Shown here: piece after piece, positions 34,922-38,933 of the stretch
Layout of the letters: every line of letters begins with the position of its first letter
Position numbering within the stretch: the stretch's first letter is position 1
Source of the DNA: CALSMU01 sp963926405
GTDB lineage: Bacteria > Bacteroidota > Bacteroidia > Flavobacteriales_D > Parvicellaceae
Length of the DNA: 38,933 nucleotides
Reading direction: 5' to 3'
Assembly (NCBI GenBank): GCA_963926405.1
Contig: CAWUXI010000001.1
Coordinates: 1 to 38,933, forward strand
The notes under the pieces: generated by a model
What the model saw: only the letters and a program-made list of their open reading frames with translations
The model's database searches: none
What the model was told of the DNA's origin: nothing
Translations under genes and position numbers: made by a program

Positions 34922-37900
34922 ATGAAATTTACTGAACAGAAAATTGTCTCCATCTTATTCATTTTCTCAGGAGCCGCTGGTCTACTGTACCAAATCATGT
35001 GGTTTAAAGAACTATCTTATTTTTTAGGAAACTCAACTTATGCTCAATCAATTCTCTTAGCAACTTACATGGGTGGACTAGCTATCGGAGCATGGTATTG
35101 GGGAAGAAAAATTGACTCCTCATCGAAAGCTTTGAAAATTTTCGCATGGTTAGAAATAGGAATAGCTGTTTACTGCTTTTCATATCAATTCATTTTTTCA
35201 GGGCTAGAGAATTCTTTTATTTGGGTGATGTCTTCCTATGACATAGCAAGTGATAACGGATTTGCTCTATTTTTTAAACTCATCGTCAGTGTTCTTGCTA
35301 TTATAGTACCAACCATTTTAATGGGTGGTACTCTTCCCGCCCTTGTTAAATACTTTAGCCAACGTATTGAAGGTGTTGCTACAAATGTAGCACGGTTCTA
35401 TTTCCTCAACAGTCTTGGTGCTGTAATTGGTAGTTTTCTAGGTGGATTTATACTTCTTCAATATATGGGACTCAACGCAACTAATAATATTGCCGTCTTT
35501 ATTGACTTAATTATTGGTTTCATTTGTCTATATCTTGCCAAAAAAGCGATTATACCTAAAAAGGATATTGAAAAAACAATTAAGAAACCTCTCCAGTTTT
35601 TATCAGAGAAACAAAATAAAATCGTTTTTCTCATTGCTGGTCTTTCTGGAGTAACGGCCATGATTTATGAAATTGTCTGGTTACGTCTCTTAATACCTAT
35701 TTTAAGCTCATCGACTTATTCATTCACTATTATCCTAACAATATTCATTCTAGGAATCACCATTGGTAGTTATTTTGTATATCGAAAAGGGAATAAAATA
35801 AAAGATTCATACCAGTCACTTGCCCTTTGTCAATTTGGTATTGTCATTACGACTTTAATTAGTCTGCCATTTTATGACAAACTACCCTATTACATTTGGT
35901 CAACCACAGGAGAGCCTTTAACTGTTTCATATGGTTATTATAACTTCGTTCAGTTATTCTATGTTGCTCTTTTGATCCTCCCTCCAACCTTGTTCATGGG
36001 AGCCTCTTTACCAATTGCTAGTAAACTTTATGTCAAAGAAATAAAACATACTGGAAGAAGCATTGGAAACATTTTTGCAATCAACACCCTCGGCACCGTC
36101 ATAGGCTCCTTAACTGCTGGTTTAATTTTAATTCCCCTAATTGGTATAAAATCGACTTTGGAATTTACATTCTTGTTGAATTTAGTGTTCGCAGCCCTTA
36201 TTTTTTTTACAGGAACTTGGAACAAACGGAGATTATTTATTGGCCTTTCTGTTTTATTAATTTCAATAACCTTTTATGGAACAAATGTTAGTAAGACGAA
36301 TTGGGCGAATAACATAATGCTCTCTGAAGTTTCTCGAAAAATTAATAGAATCACACCTCCAACTTCTTTTAACGAATTTCAAACCAAAGCTGACAACCAC
36401 AACAAAATTCTTCATTATCAAGAAGGAGTTAATGGTACTGTTGTCGTTGCTCAAAGCAAAAAGGAAAAGTATTTATTTACAAATGGTAAAGGTGACGCTA
36501 ATTCTGTTGGTGATTTACCAACACAAATATCTTTAGGTCTTACACCGATTATACTCCATAATTCACCAGACTCCGTTTTTGTCATCGGTTTTGGTGCGGG
36601 AACAACTATAGGACATGTTGTATCACAAGAAAGAGTGAAATATGCTGAAGTAGCGGAAATATCTGGTGAAGTAATTGAAGCATCAATCCATTTTAACGAT
36701 ATTAATAATAACCCCCTTGGGAATAGTAAATTAAAAGTCATTCGAGACGACGGGTTATCTGCTTTAAGTTGCTCTCCAAGAAAATTTGATTTAATCATTA
36801 GCCAACCTTCCAATCCATGGTCTGCAGGTGTGGGAAACCTCTATACAAAAGAGTTTTTTAGCTTATGTAAGTCTAAACTAAAGTCTGGAGGCTATGTCGC
36901 ACAATGGTTTAATCTATATGAAATGGATGACAAAGGATTAAAGCTTATTCTAAGAACCGCGTTCTCCGAATTTAAGCATATTGCGCTTTGGCATATTGGT
37001 AAGGAGGATATCCTTTTACTCTGTTCAGAAACCGAAATTAATGCTGACCTTACTCAAATTCGCAAAAACTATCTTCTTTCTTCTGACGAATTAAAAAAAG
37101 TAAAAATTTATTCTTTCACTGCGTTTCTTTCTCAACAGTTAGTATCAAATCAAGAAACAATTATTAAGTACGCTGACAAAGGACCTATTAACACTCAGAA
37201 CTTGCCTCTACTTGAACACTGGGCACCAATGGCATATTATTACAACTCTAGACCTAATGAGTTTTACAAGTTAGATGAAAGATCAGAATTGAAAAAACAT
37301 GAAAACCATTTGCTTCAAAAGCATTTCTCTTCAGCTGAATCTCCGTCCGACAACGAAATTCTTCAGGCAGGTTTATTTCAATCGACGAGGGGGAATAAAG
37401 AACTTGCATTTCTATTAGCAGAGATGAATCCAGACATATATTTAGCATGGTCAGAAAAAGCAAAACAAAGTGGGAATTTAAAATTGGTTCAAGAATACGA
37501 ACTCAAAGCAAAGCAAGCCTTAACTAAACTGAAGAACAATCCAGGTGGAGGAATAGACGATTATGGAACTAACCTCACTGATGAATTAAACCGACCATTA
37601 ACAGATAATAATTCTTTAGCGCTGGTACATTATAAAAAAGGAACCCATTCTCTATCCATAAATAAATTAAATGATTGTATAAAATCGCTTGAAATCGCAA
37701 TAAAATTGGACCCAAATATAATTGACGCTTATAATAACTTAGCAATTGCTAAGGGACAACAAGGAAAATACAGTGAGGTAATTAATATTCTAAATAAAGC
37801 TGAAAAAATATCCAATACGAACGCTCGTGTATATTTTAATAGAGGTTATGCTTATGCTCTATCGAATCAGATGGTCAATGCCCTAAACGATTTCAATTTG

Positions 37901-38059
37901 GCTATAAAGCTTGACCCTAGTTATGGTCAAGCATATATGTTAAGAGCAAGGACACATCTTGCGCTTGGAAATTCTATTAATACATGTACTGATTTAAAAA
38001 TTGCCATTAAGTTTAATGTTGGTGGTGCTCAAGAACTATATAATCAAGTGTGTCACTAA
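34922..38059 (+). CDS. Membrane-embedded spermidine-synthase-like protein with C-terminal TPRs
   Basis: 1045 residues from the ATG at 34922; a TTG at 34913 would add three residues. Residues 1-450 are hydrophobic and internally duplicated: SGAAGLLYQIMWFKELSYF (16-34) parallels SGVTAMIYEIVWLRLLIPI (242-260), and FLNSLGAVIGSFLGG (161-175) parallels AINTLGTVIGSLTAG (386-400). Residues about 500-710 form a methyltransferase/aminopropyltransferase-like Rossmann fold, with GFGAGTT (556-562), acidic Glu579 and RDDG (608-611). SQPSNPWSAG (627-636) stands where polyamine synthases have an Asp-containing catalytic motif; relatives usually have SEPSNPW, so Gln628 is unusual. About four TPRs follow (898-1033). 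This architecture is known as fused membrane spermidine synthase-like; its substrate is unknown and true polyamine synthesis is doubtful. It stands alone on the plus strand between adhesin genes. Confidence 0.85.
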   Translation: MKFTEQKIVSILFIFSGAAGLLYQIMWFKELSYFLGNSTYAQSILLATYMGGLAIGAWYWGRKIDSSSKALKIFAWLEIGIAVYCFSYQFIFSGLENSFIWVMSSYDIASDNGFALFFKLIVSVLAIIVPTILMGGTLPALVKYFSQRIEGVATNVARFYFLNSLGAVIGSFLGGFILLQYMGLNATNNIAVFIDLIIGFICLYLAKKAIIPKKDIEKTIKKPLQFLSEKQNKIVFLIAGLSGVTAMIYEIVWLRLLIPILSSSTYSFTIILTIFILGITIGSYFVYRKGNKIKDSYQSLALCQFGIVITTLISLPFYDKLPYYIWSTTGEPLTVSYGYYNFVQLFYVALLILPPTLFMGASLPIASKLYVKEIKHTGRSIGNIFAINTLGTVIGSLTAGLILIPLIGIKSTLEFTFLLNLVFAALIFFTGTWNKRRLFIGLSVLLISITFYGTNVSKTNWANNIMLSEVSRKINRITPPTSFNEFQTKADNHNKILHYQEGVNGTVVVAQSKKEKYLFTNGKGDANSVGDLPTQISLGLTPIILHNSPDSVFVIGFGAGTTIGHVVSQERVKYAEVAEISGEVIEASIHFNDINNNPLGNSKLKVIRDDGLSALSCSPRKFDLIISQPSNPWSAGVGNLYTKEFFSLCKSKLKSGGYVAQWFNLYEMDDKGLKLILRTAFSEFKHIALWHIGKEDILLLCSETEINADLTQIRKNYLLSSDELKKVKIYSFTAFLSQQLVSNQETIIKYADKGPINTQNLPLLEHWAPMAYYYNSRPNEFYKLDERSELKKHENHLLQKHFSSAESPSDNEILQAGLFQSTRGNKELAFLLAEMNPDIYLAWSEKAKQSGNLKLVQEYELKAKQALTKLKNNPGGGIDDYGTNLTDELNRPLTDNNSLALVHYKKGTHSLSINKLNDCIKSLEIAIKLDPNIIDAYNNLAIAKGQQGKYSEVINILNKAEKISNTNARVYFNRGYAYALSNQMVNALNDFNLAIKLDPSYGQAYMLRARTHLALGNSINTCTDLKIAIKFNVGGAQELYNQVCH

Positions 38060-38197
38060 ATTCTAATCGAACATTCATATAGAGAGTAAAAGTGATTTCG
38101 ACAACTGAGGCGTTTTACTTCCTGATACTCCATTAAATCTCTTGTGACTTATTCTAATTATTTACATTTTTTTATTTTGTGGTACAATTTAAGGTCT

Positions 38198-38231
38198 AAA
38201 AAAGCGGGAACCTGATTAAGAAATCCCGCTT
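38198..38231 (-). terminator. Terminator-like hairpin with no obvious gene
   Basis: AAGCGGGA (38202-38209) pairs perfectly with TCCCGCTT (38224-38231) around a 14-base loop. On the minus strand it is followed by six T. The adhesin upstream already has its own terminator, so this may be a backup or may end a short transcript. Confidence 0.6.
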
Positions 38232-38349
38232 GTCAAAAGTTTTAGCAGATGATCCTGAAGAAAAAAAATAAATGTCGAATAGTTGCCATTATACTATTCC
38301 TATTCGAATAGTATTTCATAAAAATACACTTCTGTTGTTTGTCTATTTA

Positions 38350-38384
38350 ACAAAAAAGAGGTCTTTAATCGAATAAAGACCTCC
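38350..38384 (-). terminator. Intrinsic terminator after the right-edge adhesin
   Basis: A perfect 10-bp stem GAGGTCTTTA (38358-38367) pairs with TAAAGACCTC (38374-38383) around ATCGAA. On the minus strand a run of six T follows. It is about 20 bases past the adhesin stop codon. Confidence 0.88.
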
Positions 38385-38403
38385 CAAATAAGTTACCTAC
38401 TTT

Positions 38404-38933
38404 CTATCGGATTAATTGAAATGGACCTTGATAATTATACTCTTGTCCATCTGCTCCAACGGCATCAACAATATAGTAGTATGTACCCTCTGCAGCTTCT
38501 ATACCAGAAACCGTTCTTCCTGTCCAACCAGCTTCCAGTGTATTAAATTGATATACCACCTGACCCCATCTATTCATAACCGTTCCTTTTATCTCTGTAA
38601 TATTAGTTCCAGTCAAATTGAACACATCATTACTTCCATCTCCATTGGGAGTAAAAATATTAGGAATAATTAAAGTCGACAACCCTTCAACAATAATGAC
38701 TGCCGAAGTGCTATCAGCGCATCCATTAAGATCAACAATATATAATGATATATTATATTCACCTGTCTCTGTAAAAATATTTGATGGATCAAATGATGTC
38801 GACGTAGTTCCATCCCCTAAATCCCATGCGTAGGTATTACCACCTAAAGATGTATTATCAAAATAAACATCTAAAGGAACATTTCCAGAACTAGGTGTTG
38901 GTTCAAATGCAGCAACTGGATTAGGATATATTG
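38404..38933 (-). CDS. Third secreted adhesin, C-terminal end (runs off the right edge)
   Basis: The frame is open from the right edge to a TAG at 38404-38406, showing the last 175 residues. A PKD-like domain comes first (AAFEPTPSSGN, then VYFDNTSLGGNTYAWDLGDG), followed by the type B gliding-motility sorting domain with IPNIFTPNGDG, NRWGQVVYQFN and the ending GPFQLIR. This is the same order and nearly the same sequence as the end of the 2880-residue protein, so the genes are paralogues at least in this part. An internal TTG at 38682 is not a start: the frame continues upstream. The protein is presumably a large surface protein exported by the type IX system. The rest lies outside the window. 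Confidence 0.92.
   Translation of the reverse strand, partial: IYPNPVAAFEPTPSSGNVPLDVYFDNTSLGGNTYAWDLGDGTTSTSFDPSNIFTETGEYNISLYIVDLNGCADSTSAVIIVEGLSTLIIPNIFTPNGDGSNDVFNLTGTNITEIKGTVMNRWGQVVYQFNTLEAGWTGRTVSGIEAAEGTYYYIVDAVGADGQEYNYQGPFQLIR

Larger units (their letters stand above)
38060..38403. other. Noncoding stretch with several hairpins
   Basis: 344 bases without a recognisable gene, between the convergent synthase-like gene and adhesin 3' end. It holds a GC-rich hairpin at 38202-38231, mutually exclusive hairpins at 38277-38313 and an intrinsic terminator at 38350-38384. The first 140 bases show nothing I can support. A 23-codon frame from 38200 to a TAA at about 38270 has no ATG and could be a gene remnant or chance. 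Confidence 0.6.

Noticed and set aside
38404..38682. A stand-alone 92-residue sorting-domain protein starting at a TTG
   Set aside because: The frame continues open upstream through a PKD domain to the window edge, so the TTG is an internal leucine codon.

Overview
The window reads as a chromosomal segment of a low-GC member of the phylum Bacteroidota, most likely a marine Flavobacteriales-type bacterium. Four things support this. The ribosomal cluster is fused in the order rpsL-rpsG-fusA-rpsJ with no tuf between, and runs secY-map-infA-rpmJ with no adk. Candidate promoters match the phylum's -7 box TAnnTTTG. Shine-Dalgarno sequences are almost absent. Giant secreted proteins carry SprB-like and Ig/PKD modules and a gliding-motility (type IX secretion, type B) C-terminal domain. 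I infer the phylum with confidence and do not attempt a genus.

Layout, left to right. (1) 1-5272, minus strand: a small exported protein of unknown function (112 aa) followed 8 bases later by a giant secreted SprB-like adhesin. The adhesin's first 1641 residues are in the window and the rest runs off the left edge; it contains three tandem 164-residue repeats. (2) 5485-7936, minus: enolase and the small subunit of carbamoyl-phosphate synthase, each followed by a clear intrinsic terminator. (3) 8062-25789, minus: an unbroken run of 33 genes, the merged str, S10, spc and alpha operons, from rpsL to rplQ. It encodes ribosomal proteins, EF-G, SecY, methionine aminopeptidase, IF-1 and RNA polymerase alpha. 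A promoter-like box lies before rpsL and a 13-bp terminator stem follows rplQ. The very short rpmJ (38 aa) is also present. (4) 25790-26054: an intergenic region with a second, mirror-image promoter-like box pointing right, a 22-codon ORF and a bidirectional terminator. This is a candidate small RNA or micropeptide gene. (5) 26055-34697, minus: a complete 2880-residue modular adhesin with thirteen copies of an 87-residue module in two blocks, Ig-like CHU_C-associated modules, a PKD domain and a type B sorting domain. (6) 34922-38059, plus: a membrane protein with an internally duplicated transmembrane region, a spermidine-synthase-like Rossmann domain and C-terminal TPRs. (7) 38060-38403: noncoding, with several hairpins. 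(8) 38404 to the right edge, minus: the C-terminal end of a third adhesin, whose PKD and sorting domains match those of the 2880-residue protein.

The ribosomal block supplies translation, secretion and transcription cores made together. The adhesins would be exported by Sec and then by the type IX system, whose machinery is not in this window. The most unusual material lies in the adhesin repeat architecture, the patchwork DNA identity between two adhesin 3' ends, and the small intergenic elements.
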